Shown piece by piece: positions 28,594 through 36,710 of a DNA stretch of 59,665 nt; position 1 is the first letter of the stretch, and every line of letters begins with the position of its first letter. The position numbers and the translations under genes are program-made. The notes beneath the pieces are model-generated. The model searched no databases. It saw nothing but the letters and a program-made list of their open reading frames with translations, and had not been told where the DNA came from. This stretch comes from Clostridiales bacterium GWD2_32_19 (lineage in GTDB: Bacteria; Bacillota; Clostridia; Lachnospirales; UBA12420), in assembly GCA_001795385.1 (NCBI GenBank), contig MGOU01000006.1, forward strand, positions 1 through 59,665, given 5' to 3'.

Positions 28594-30093
28594 ATGATAA
28601 AAAGATTGAAAATTGTAGGTATTGTAATAGGCTTGATTTTTATTAATATGATAGTTTCTCACGCAGATGGAATAGATGAAATAGCGAAAAATTCTGTTGG
28701 CTTTAACAATATGCTCAAACGAATTGATCTTATAGAAGAAAATTTTACTGAAAAGCAGAAAGAAGTTGCAAGGAGTAATTTAACAAGACAACGCATGATT
28801 TTTCAACCTGGAGGGGAGATAGCACTAAACCAGATGATGAATCTGAAGGATGATAGCGATAGCACTAGTGGAAGCGAAAATAATGGCGGAGGATCTGGGG
28901 GAGGATTTTCTGGAGATTTACCTAATTTTAAAAAGATGGTTGATGATGGAAATCCATTGGTTGATGTGCTTAGTGCCATGCAACCAGGCGCTGTGTTAAA
29001 CCCACTGACATGGCAAAGGTTAATAGATTTTGATACAAATTATAATTATGATGAATCTATAATGAAAGCAGCAAAGGAGCATGAGATAGATCCTCTTATG
29101 ATAAAACTAATAATAATAAAAGAAACTAACGGAAAGTTAGATGCTCATTCTTATGACGGGGGATTTGGGCTTATGCAATGTACAAATTCAGGATTTGATG
29201 AAGCACGATTACTTACAGATGCTGAATATTCAATAGACTGTGGAACGATTATATTAAAAAGTAAAGTAGGAATAGCTAAAAACGATTCAGGAGGATCAAC
29301 TATACGAAATGTATTTGTAAGGTATAATGGTTATGGAATAGGTCCAGGATATAATGCATTTGAATATGGAGATGACTTGGCAAGGTGGTATTCTGCTATA
29401 AGAAAAGTTGATGCATTTACTACAGATATAGATAATGTTTTTTTTGGTGGATATCCAACAGAACTTTCTAGTAAAACTGAATTTACAAGGGATGATTTAG
29501 TGAAAGTGGCAAAAGCGCTTTTGGATATAAATACAAGTGAGACAGGAGGTCAACCAGTACCATATTTTTGGGGTGGTAATCATGGCGGTTATTACTTTAC
29601 GGAACGAAACTTTGATCCTACATGGTTAACACAACAGCCTATACAGGCAGGAGGTAGTACTGTTACGCCAGTAGGAGCAATGAGGCCATATGGAATAGAT
29701 TGTAGTGGTTATGTAGGATGGATATATAATCAGTTACCAGATAATCAAAGAAATGCACTGCCTGCAGGATTTACTACTGGAGTTGTCTCTAGTCAAGCAG
29801 CAGCGTCTACACCGATTACAGTTGATCAATTAAAACCCGGAGATATAGGGACTAAGAGTGGGTTACATATTGGTATGTGTATAGGAAAAGACACTGATGG
29901 AACACCTTTATTCATACACGCAGGAACAGGAAGTGTTCCTGATTATGATGATGGAACATATGTAAATGGAAGAGTTATGATATCGCGACTTAATGTTGGA
30001 AATTATTTATGGGAAGTTAATGGTAATGTACAAGAAAACTCAGCTGTAAGTTTTTCAACTTTTTATAGAGTAATGGATTTCCCAGGGGATTGA
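28594..30093 (+). CDS. VirB1-like bifunctional wall hydrolase: lytic transglycosylase plus NlpC/P60
   Basis: The product of about 499 residues has a signal sequence (about 1-24). A lysozyme-like transglycosylase domain follows (about 155-270), with a candidate catalytic Glu177 in IKETNGK and the motif GGFGLMQC. The C-terminal NlpC/P60 peptidase (about 310-495) has Cys370 in DCSGYVGW and His425 in LHIGMCIG. This pairing matches CwlT/PrgK-type proteins that open the wall for type IV secretion. I chose the ATG at 28594 with GGAAGG upstream; the frame opens at a TTG 6 codons earlier. It follows the 780-residue membrane protein. Confidence 0.85.
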   Translation: MIKRLKIVGIVIGLIFINMIVSHADGIDEIAKNSVGFNNMLKRIDLIEENFTEKQKEVARSNLTRQRMIFQPGGEIALNQMMNLKDDSDSTSGSENNGGGSGGGFSGDLPNFKKMVDDGNPLVDVLSAMQPGAVLNPLTWQRLIDFDTNYNYDESIMKAAKEHEIDPLMIKLIIIKETNGKLDAHSYDGGFGLMQCTNSGFDEARLLTDAEYSIDCGTIILKSKVGIAKNDSGGSTIRNVFVRYNGYGIGPGYNAFEYGDDLARWYSAIRKVDAFTTDIDNVFFGGYPTELSSKTEFTRDDLVKVAKALLDINTSETGGQPVPYFWGGNHGGYYFTERNFDPTWLTQQPIQAGGSTVTPVGAMRPYGIDCSGYVGWIYNQLPDNQRNALPAGFTTGVVSSQAAASTPITVDQLKPGDIGTKSGLHIGMCIGKDTDGTPLFIHAGTGSVPDYDDGTYVNGRVMISRLNVGNYLWEVNGNVQENSAVSFSTFYRVMDFPGD

Positions 30094-30104
30094 GGTGATG
30101 TAAT

Positions 30105-30632
30105 ATGAGAGACAACATTATAATACAAAAGATAATAGAATTTATTGAAGATTTTTTTAGAATTAGAGTGATACAATATTTGGCAATATTTTTGATTTCC
30201 GCTTTGATTATGTCTTGGATAATATCTCTTAATCCACCAGAGGATTCTAAAAAAAGAATAGAAGAAGTTAAGAAGGATAATATAGAAAAATTTAATGCTA
30301 TTAATGACCTTTCATGGGAAGAAAGTAATAATATTGTAATAGGTATATATCATGAAATTACTGCAATTAAAAACAGAGACAGTCTTAATGAAACAGAAGG
30401 TAAGATAAAAGAAATATTTGATTTACAGGAAGAAGAATATGAATTAAATATAAATAAAGTTAAAAAAATAAAGGGAAATGAATATAGTGCATATATTATA
30501 ATGTATAAATGGGAAAATACAATGGGTGGAGAAAGCACCACAAAGAAGTACGCTTCAGCCACTATAGGTGTTCATTATACAAATAAAAAGATAAGCATAT
30601 CTAAAATAATAGACTATAAAAAAGAAAACTAA
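30105..30632 (+). CDS. small bitopic protein at the VirB8 position
   Basis: The 175-residue protein has a short cytoplasmic N-terminus, one transmembrane helix (about 22-42), and an outer domain of about 130 residues with alternating charged helix and strand patterns (YSAYIIMYKWENTM, SATIGVHYTNKKISISKII). This layout matches VirB8/PrgL/TcpC-type proteins, which are bitopic with an NTF2-like outer domain. There is no sequence signature I can rely on, so the link is positional: it follows the VirB1-like gene, as prgL follows prgK. The start is 11 bases past the previous stop, with GAGGTGA as ribosome site. Confidence 0.5.
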   Translation: MRDNIIIQKIIEFIEDFFRIRVIQYLAIFLISALIMSWIISLNPPEDSKKRIEEVKKDNIEKFNAINDLSWEESNNIVIGIYHEITAIKNRDSLNETEGKIKEIFDLQEEEYELNINKVKKIKGNEYSAYIIMYKWENTMGGESTTKKYASATIGVHYTNKKISISKIIDYKKEN

Positions 30633-30681
30633 TCTTGATTCTGTAACAAAAACTTAACATAATTTTCAAAATAAAATTTGA

Positions 30682-30732
30682 CAATCCTACTTGTATTATG
30701 TAGCATTATGCTATATAATACAAGTAGGATTG
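30682..30732. promoter_or_regulatory. 51-bp near-perfect palindrome at the boundary of the two gene sets
   Basis: The outer arms of 18 bp (30682-30699 and 30715-30732) are exact complements. Inside them lies a second palindrome, tagcattatgcta. The -35-like TTGACA (30678-30683) and TTGTAT (30691-30696) and the -10-like TATAAT (30714-30719, 17 bases after TTGTAT) overlap the arms. It could be an operator over the promoter of the Tad-like operon, or a terminator of the preceding one; no T-run follows. Confidence 0.75.
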
Positions 30733-30794
30733 CGTATTTATAAGGATTTAAATACATTTTTATGTAAATTTGTAATTACAAGGGAGTTGAATTT

Positions 30795-32294
30795 ATGATA
30801 GCTATAGCAACAGGGATAGATGCACTTGATCAAAGAATTAAGCAAAAATTTGAGGAAAACAACATAAAGGATTTTATGATTGTTAATTATAGAGAGTTTT
30901 TACTTAAATCAAATTTTGATGTTGTTATTATATCAAAGAAGCTAATTGGAAATATAGAGCTTGAATATTTGATCTTAACATTAAGAGAAAAAGATATTAG
31001 AATTATGTATTTAACAAATAAAGATGCAGTAGGTGAAATAAGATTATGTTTTAAATATGGTATAAATGATATTCTGACTGATCCTATAGATGCTGAACTT
31101 GTTGTTAATGTATATAAAGAGCCTAAGAAATTTAGTGATGTAAAAAAACTTTTTCTTATGGTAAATAGTAAAAATGCAACAGATAAAACTGTCGATTTTG
31201 ACAGACTAATGGAAATATCAGAAGAACAAAACAGAATTAAGCCAACAATAGATACCAAGGGATCTAATTCGAAAAAAGAAGTAAAATATGAAGTAAAAAA
31301 AGAAATAAAAAAAGAAAAAGAAGTTAAAGAATATGAAAGAATACTTAGAATGAAGGAAGAACAAGAAATAGAAGAAGAACCAGTACATATACCAGAAACA
31401 GTAGTAAAAACAGTTGAAAAAGAGAAACATTTTGCTGGTAAAGAAGATTTGTCAAGATATAATAAGAAGGAAGTTATTAGAGAAACGATACAGGAAACTG
31501 TATATAGAGTGCCAAGCGACTATAAAAAAGTAATTGTAATTCTGGGTACAGAACCAACAGGGAAAACAACAATAGCTGTTAATATGGCATGGTGTTTCAG
31601 TCAACAACATATAAAAACAATACTAATAGATACAGATTTTAAGAAAAAAGATGTTTATTTTCATTTTGATAAGAACTTCAGTAACTGCTTAAATAGGTTG
31701 GCAGAAGAAGAGAATGTTATAAATTTAGGAATAGATGTTAATCCGAATTTGAAGATATTTACAGAAAACAAGGATTGTGAAGTCGAGTTCGGTCAATATG
31801 ATATTATGAAACTAATAGTTTCTGCAAAAAATCATGCACAAGTTGTGATAATAGATTTGAGTCACGATTTAGACGAAGATACAGTAAGAAACATTTTAGA
31901 AATTGCAGATAATTCTATAGTAGTTGTTGACCAAAAGGTAACGACTTTAAATAGAGTGCCTGAAGATTTAGCAAAATTTAGAGGACAACTCCATAACATG
32001 AGTATTATTATAAACAGATATTATCCATTAAGGCACTTAGAATCAGATGAGATAAAATCAAAATTTTTCGAAGATGTAGATCTTCCAAGTGGTAAGGAAT
32101 TTAATTACATTGTGGATAAAGTTCATACTGTAAGTGACGATGCAAAGTCGGTTCTACAGGGCTTGGCAAATAGGATTCCAGCCATGGAATTAAAGAATAA
32201 TTTCATAGCAGATGATATTAAAAAGATATGTAAATACTATTATGTTGCAAAAGATATGCAGCAGAAGAAAAAAGGATTTATGTTTTTTAAATGA
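30795..32294 (+). CDS. TadZ/CpaE-like MinD-family ATPase 1
   Basis: The 499-residue protein has three parts. Residues 1-115 look like a degenerate response-regulator receiver fold (FDVVIISKK, IRIMYLTN, ILTDPID), as in CpaE/TadZ. Residues 140-235 are a charged linker. From 245 on there is a deviant-Walker MinD/ParA ATPase with GTEPTGKT at 251-258 and TILIDTDFKKKDV. TadZ proteins position the Tad secretion apparatus in the cell. The C-terminal domain is clearly paralogous to that of the next gene. The start follows AAGGGAG, and the 51-bp palindrome is upstream. Confidence 0.75.
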   Translation: MIAIATGIDALDQRIKQKFEENNIKDFMIVNYREFLLKSNFDVVIISKKLIGNIELEYLILTLREKDIRIMYLTNKDAVGEIRLCFKYGINDILTDPIDAELVVNVYKEPKKFSDVKKLFLMVNSKNATDKTVDFDRLMEISEEQNRIKPTIDTKGSNSKKEVKYEVKKEIKKEKEVKEYERILRMKEEQEIEEEPVHIPETVVKTVEKEKHFAGKEDLSRYNKKEVIRETIQETVYRVPSDYKKVIVILGTEPTGKTTIAVNMAWCFSQQHIKTILIDTDFKKKDVYFHFDKNFSNCLNRLAEEENVINLGIDVNPNLKIFTENKDCEVEFGQYDIMKLIVSAKNHAQVVIIDLSHDLDEDTVRNILEIADNSIVVVDQKVTTLNRVPEDLAKFRGQLHNMSIIINRYYPLRHLESDEIKSKFFEDVDLPSGKEFNYIVDKVHTVSDDAKSVLQGLANRIPAMELKNNFIADDIKKICKYYYVAKDMQQKKKGFMFFK

Positions 32295-32315
32295 AATAAA
32301 GCAAGAAGGTGATCT

Positions 32316-34637
32316 TTGATGTATGTGACAATAATTGCACAAAACTATATAATAGCTAATGCACCAATAGGTGCTAGCAACGAGATAGAAGTACCATCGT
32401 ATTTTTATTATACAGTTGTAATTATAGCTTTAATTTTCTTCGGTATGGCTATATTTCAAAAGTTGCTGAGAGATTCTAAGGTAAGGGAATCAGACAGAAA
32501 AAGATTGGAAAGGCTTAAAGATCAAAGAGAAAAGCTTACAAGACAAAAAATAGTAACAGATCATTGTGAGGTTAATCAAAGTAGCACAAAAAACAAGAAA
32601 CATATAATGCTAAACGGGCAAAATATTGTAGTTAATGATAAGACCAGAGAAAAACATCATAATGAGATTAAAAATATAAATATTCAAGTTGAAGAAAATA
32701 AAAAGGAAGAAACATCTGTAAAAAAAGAACCACAGGTTATGGATAGTACATACATTAAACAATTACAAGAAGAAATACATAAAAGAATGTTACAAGAGAA
32801 ACGAATTGAAGAAGATAATATGATAAAAGAAGAACAAAAGGCACAAAAAATAAATAAAGAAGATGAAGAAGAAAATGAAAAGAAAACATATGAGATACAG
32901 CAGAAGATAATATTAGAAGTAATAAACCGAGAAGAGTCAAGACAAGAAGAGTTGATAAAAGAAGAATTAAAACAGAAAGAGCTAAGACAAGAAGAGTTAA
33001 GACAGGAAGAGTTAAGGCAAGAAGAAGCAAAGAAAATAGAACCAAATGTTAAGCACAATCTTATGAATATGTTAAGTAGATTGAAACCACCAAATGAAGT
33101 AAGACAGGAAGAAGTAAGACTAGAAGAAGCAAGACTAGAAGAAGCAAGACTGGAAGAAGCAAGACTGGAAGAAGTAAGACTGGAAGAAGTAAGACAGGAA
33201 GAAGTAAGACTAGAAGAAGCAAGACTAGAAGAAGCAAGACTAGAAGAAATAAGACAGGAAGAAGTAAGACTGGAAGAAGCAAGACTGGAAGAAGCAAGAC
33301 TAGAAGAAATAAGACAGGAAGAAGTAAGACTAGAAGAAGCAAGACTAGAAGAAATAAGACGGGAAGAAGTAAGACTAGAAGAAGCAAGACTGGAAGAAGT
33401 AAGACTGGAAGAAATAAGACGGGAAGAAGTAAGACTGGAAGAAGTAAGACTAGAAGAAGCAAGACTAGAAGAAGCAAGACTGGAAGAAGCAAGACTAGAA
33501 GAAGCAAGACTGGAAGAAGCAAGAATAGAAGAAATAAGACTGGAAGAAGTAAGACTGGAAGAAGTAAGACTAGAAGAAATAAGACTGGAAGAAATAAGAC
33601 TGGAAGAAATAAGACTGGAAGAAATAAGACTGGAAGAAATAAGACTGGAAGAAGTAAGACTGGAAGAAATAAGACAGGAAGAAGCAAGACAGGAAGAAGC
33701 AAGACTGGAAGAAAAAGTACCAGAAGAGATAAAATTAGAAGACGAGAAAAAATCTGAAGAGGTACCTAAAGATGAAATACTAAATGAAGATTATAAAAGA
33801 CAAGTCAGAGAAAAAACAAAAAGTATTTTGGAACAGATAAGCTTTGAAGAAATAGATTATGATTTAAATAAGGATTTTTCAAGTCATAAAATAATATTGC
33901 TGCTAAGCCCAGAAAAAACAGGAAAAACAACTATTGCTGTTAATTTAGCAGAGGAAATAGCTAGCAGAGGCATAAAAACAACGCTTATAGACACAGATAC
34001 TATAAGACAAGATGCATATTACTATTTCAATACAGAAGAGAAAGGTTGCTTGAGTAAATTATCAAGTGTTAAAATTCTTAGCGATGTATATGACTTAGGT
34101 TTAGAAGTAAATAAAAATTTAAAACTATTTTCAGAGCATAAAGGCGTAGATGTACATGTAAGCACAGATGATATAATAAAACTTGTTAAAATATCAGCAA
34201 AACATTCAGAAATAATAATTGTGGACTGTGCAAACTTTTTAGATTCTAACATAGTTAACAAACTTATAGAAATGGCAAGTGGAATTTTTATAGTTACGAA
34301 TAAGCAAGTAAATATGGCCTCTAGACTCCCTATAAAGTTATATGACCAGAGAAGAGTGCTACAAAATAAAAAAGTTGATTTAATTATAAACATGGATGAA
34401 GAAATAGACTATTTTAAAAAATCTGTAGTAGTGAATTTTTTTAAGAATATTACTTCACCACTTTATCCTATGGAGAAATATACAATACCAATAAACGAAG
34501 TATTTTCTATAGCATATGATTTAAAATCTATAATAATAGGATTGACTGCACCAAGACAATCTGCAATAAAAGTAAAAGGTAATAAAATACATGCTGGTAT
34601 AAAACAGTTAGCAGAACATGTAATTAATAGAAAATAA
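32316..34637 (+). CDS. membrane-anchored TadZ-like ATPase 2 with a 41-unit pentapeptide rod
   Basis: The 773-residue protein has a short N-terminus and a transmembrane helix at about 31-50. A charged coiled-coil region runs to about 255, then a tract of 41 pentapeptides of the form EExRL (x is A, V or I) covers residues 260-464. A MinD/ParA-like ATPase domain starts near 520, with SPEKTGKTT at 531-539 and TTLIDTDTIRQDA. The pentapeptide tract should form one continuous, charge-stabilised helix, roughly 30 nm if fully extended (205 residues at 0.15 nm). It is a paralogue of the previous gene through the ATPase domain. Such a membrane-tethered ATPase on a rod is not a Tad component I know. Confidence 0.68.
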   Translation: MMYVTIIAQNYIIANAPIGASNEIEVPSYFYYTVVIIALIFFGMAIFQKLLRDSKVRESDRKRLERLKDQREKLTRQKIVTDHCEVNQSSTKNKKHIMLNGQNIVVNDKTREKHHNEIKNINIQVEENKKEETSVKKEPQVMDSTYIKQLQEEIHKRMLQEKRIEEDNMIKEEQKAQKINKEDEEENEKKTYEIQQKIILEVINREESRQEELIKEELKQKELRQEELRQEELRQEEAKKIEPNVKHNLMNMLSRLKPPNEVRQEEVRLEEARLEEARLEEARLEEVRLEEVRQEEVRLEEARLEEARLEEIRQEEVRLEEARLEEARLEEIRQEEVRLEEARLEEIRREEVRLEEARLEEVRLEEIRREEVRLEEVRLEEARLEEARLEEARLEEARLEEARIEEIRLEEVRLEEVRLEEIRLEEIRLEEIRLEEIRLEEIRLEEVRLEEIRQEEARQEEARLEEKVPEEIKLEDEKKSEEVPKDEILNEDYKRQVREKTKSILEQISFEEIDYDLNKDFSSHKIILLLSPEKTGKTTIAVNLAEEIASRGIKTTLIDTDTIRQDAYYYFNTEEKGCLSKLSSVKILSDVYDLGLEVNKNLKLFSEHKGVDVHVSTDDIIKLVKISAKHSEIIIVDCANFLDSNIVNKLIEMASGIFIVTNKQVNMASRLPIKLYDQRRVLQNKKVDLIINMDEEIDYFKKSVVVNFFKNITSPLYPMEKYTIPINEVFSIAYDLKSIIIGLTAPRQSAIKVKGNKIHAGIKQLAEHVINRK
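33093..33707 (+). repeat. 15-bp tandem repeat, 41 in-frame units
   Basis: Units read gaagaagtaagactg with variation mainly at the x codon (gca, gta, ata) and at the last codon (ctg, cta, cag, cgg). The period is a multiple of three, so unit gain or loss changes rod length without breaking the frame. Because every unit lacks stops on the opposite strand, a spurious leucine-rich frame appears there. Confidence 0.95.
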
Positions 34638-34640
34638 AAA

Positions 34641-34662
34641 TCAATTCAAAAAATTGAATTGA
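34641..34662 (+). promoter_or_regulatory. hairpin before the CpaB-like gene
   Basis: A 9-bp perfect stem (tcaattcaa and its complement) with an AAAA loop ends a few bases before AGGAGG of the next gene. It may influence mRNA stability or translation of the downstream cistron. Confidence 0.4.
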
Positions 34663-34677
34663 ATAGGAGGTTTTAAG

Positions 34678-35721
34678 ATGAAGGATCAAAAGGTTTGGTT
34701 AGTAATAGGTATATCTTGTTTAATATTTGGTATTATGGTAGCATATATAACAAAAGGGTATTTACCAGCAAAAAACAAGGAAATAGAGGCTCGTTATGCA
34801 AAAGATTATGCAGCTGTGAGTGTTTTTATGATTGCAGATGAAGCAGGATTGTACTCAAATACTATGGTAACTGAAGAGTTATTCACTCAAAAAACAATAG
34901 TACCAGTTCTAGTTCCTACAAAATTTATACCAACAGACAGTTCTGGATTTTTAGTATATACTGAAGGTGAAAAAGCTGATATGTTACAGAAAAGGACTAA
35001 TGTTGAACTTGTAAAGGGAGCATTTGTACTAAAAAAATCAATTGGAGAATCTACATATCCAGATGATTTGCAATATAAAAGAAGGAAGGAATATACATTT
35101 AAAAATAATGTAGCAGGAGAAGTTAAAACTGGAAGTATGATAGACGTACTAGTAAACTACCTAACGGGAGATTATGATGTAGTTATACCTAAAATAAAGG
35201 TTGAAAAGGTTGTAGCAGGGGTTGATGGAACGGCTGCAGTAGCTGGTGAGGCCACAACAGATGCTATTTCTACCTTGGGACAAATCACTGTAATATTGTC
35301 AGTGGATGAGATGCAATTTAGGGATATTGAATTAGCAGAAAAGATGGGAAATCTTCAGTCTAGGGTTTATGAAGATGAGGAACAGGCTCCATCATTACAA
35401 ACATTTAAGTATTCAGAAATGAAGAATCTTGTTAAACAAATTGCAGATCTTAAAAACTTAAGTGGTGATATTGATAGTTATAGTTCAAGTGCATACATAG
35501 GTTTTTATGGAGATAAGTGGGATATTAAAGAAAAACTAGCTGGTGAACTAAGTAAATATAAAGAGTCACAAAGAATTAAGAGAGAATTAGAACAGCAAAA
35601 GGCTGATGCTGCAGCTGCAGCAAAAAAATCTACAACAGTAAAAACAGTAACACCAGTAAAATCAGTGAAGACAGCAACACCAATAGTACCAGAAACACAA
35701 GAAACACCAGTGGCACAGTGA
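34678..35721 (+). CDS. CpaB/RcpC-like SAF-domain pilus assembly protein
   Basis: The 347-residue protein has one N-terminal transmembrane helix (about 8-28). A SAF-like region follows (VTEELFTQKTIVPVLVPTKFIP) and the CpaB-typical NVAGEVKTGSMIDVLVNY near residues 143-160. The rest is a helical region and a low-complexity Ala/Lys/Thr/Pro tail that could thread the wall. CpaB proteins are envelope components of Tad pili. AGGAGG precedes the ATG. It lies between two ATPase genes in the same operon. Confidence 0.72.
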   Translation: MKDQKVWLVIGISCLIFGIMVAYITKGYLPAKNKEIEARYAKDYAAVSVFMIADEAGLYSNTMVTEELFTQKTIVPVLVPTKFIPTDSSGFLVYTEGEKADMLQKRTNVELVKGAFVLKKSIGESTYPDDLQYKRRKEYTFKNNVAGEVKTGSMIDVLVNYLTGDYDVVIPKIKVEKVVAGVDGTAAVAGEATTDAISTLGQITVILSVDEMQFRDIELAEKMGNLQSRVYEDEEQAPSLQTFKYSEMKNLVKQIADLKNLSGDIDSYSSSAYIGFYGDKWDIKEKLAGELSKYKESQRIKRELEQQKADAAAAAKKSTTVKTVTPVKSVKTATPIVPETQETPVAQ

Positions 35722-35782
35722 TAAGTTTAAATATAATAGTAAGAATATATATATAATTTAATTACATCTGAAAGAAAGGGGG

Positions 35783-36646
35783 ATGGTGAAAGTGCTTATA
35801 ACAGTTACCGCACCAAAAAAGGGATTAGGCCAGACAACAACAGCAATAAACATTGCTGCAATGATAGCGAAGTATTTTAAGTCAGAGGGAAAAGAAGATA
35901 AAGTAATTTTACTTGATATCAATAAATACTGTAAAGATATAGAATATTATCTTTGTGATACAGCGGCTACGAGAGGACTTGATGATTTTTGTAGCTTATT
36001 TAAATCAAAACTGATTAATCATGAATCTTATAAAACTTGTGTAAAAAGCATAAATTCTCATATGGATATAATGGCAACAAATGATTATTTTGAATTGGAT
36101 AAAGATGCAGCAGAGGCTTTGATTGAGTATTCATCAAATGCATATTCTTTCACAGTACTTGACGCTGTTGGGGCTAGTAATGTGCCTTCAATGGCAGAGC
36201 CTTTTTATGAAAAGTCAGATATAATAGTAGTTGTTATCAACCAAATAAAAAGCGTTATGCAATTAATGTATGAAAGAGATACATATAGAAAATATAAGGA
36301 CAAGATAATCTTTGTATTAAATAAAAATATTGATGAAACTGATACCGGTATGATGGAGTACAGTTTAAAAACCATTAGGAAAGAACTACAAGCGTTAGAA
36401 TATCAAAATCAAGTATTTCCTCTCAATTTTGATGTAGAAGTAATTAACGCAAGCAACTATGGTTCTATACTAGGGCTTGTAATGGGAGAGTCAAAAGAAA
36501 AAAGACAATATACAATACAACTCAAGGAGATAGTGAAGTGTATTATAGCAAATGACAAGGTTCATTATGGATTGATAAAAGATGAAGATGGAAAAAAAGA
36601 AAACACAGGTGACCTCTTGTTAAAAATTTTTCACAAAAGTAAATAA
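35783..36646 (+). CDS. MinD/ParA-like ATPase 3 with an altered Walker A
   Basis: The 287-residue protein resembles MinD/ParA (ITVTAPKKGLGQTTTAINIAAMI, VILLDINKYCKDIEYYL, VLDAVGASNVPSMAEPF). The loop that should read KGGxGKTT is KGLGQTT, so the conserved P-loop lysine is glutamine, which should weaken or abolish hydrolysis. It is probably the locus' third TadZ-like positioning protein. The ATG at 35783 touches the AAAGGGGG ribosome site; the in-frame GTG at 35792 has better spacing and may be the real start. Confidence 0.68.
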   Translation: MVKVLITVTAPKKGLGQTTTAINIAAMIAKYFKSEGKEDKVILLDINKYCKDIEYYLCDTAATRGLDDFCSLFKSKLINHESYKTCVKSINSHMDIMATNDYFELDKDAAEALIEYSSNAYSFTVLDAVGASNVPSMAEPFYEKSDIIVVVINQIKSVMQLMYERDTYRKYKDKIIFVLNKNIDETDTGMMEYSLKTIRKELQALEYQNQVFPLNFDVEVINASNYGSILGLVMGESKEKRQYTIQLKEIVKCIIANDKVHYGLIKDEDGKKENTGDLLLKIFHKSK

Positions 36647-36710
36647 AGTTGATAAAGGTACACACATAACAAAGTACTTTTGATTTAAAATGATTTAAAG
36701 GGGTGATTTA

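Noticed and set aside
33061-33702. Long minus-strand reading frame rich in Leu, Pro and Val
   Set aside because: It is the complement of the 15-bp tandem repeat inside the plus-strand ATPase gene; no ribosome site or independent similarity.
33093-33707. CRISPR-like array
   Set aside because: The repeats are 15 bp without spacers and encode an in-frame peptide; no cas genes are present.
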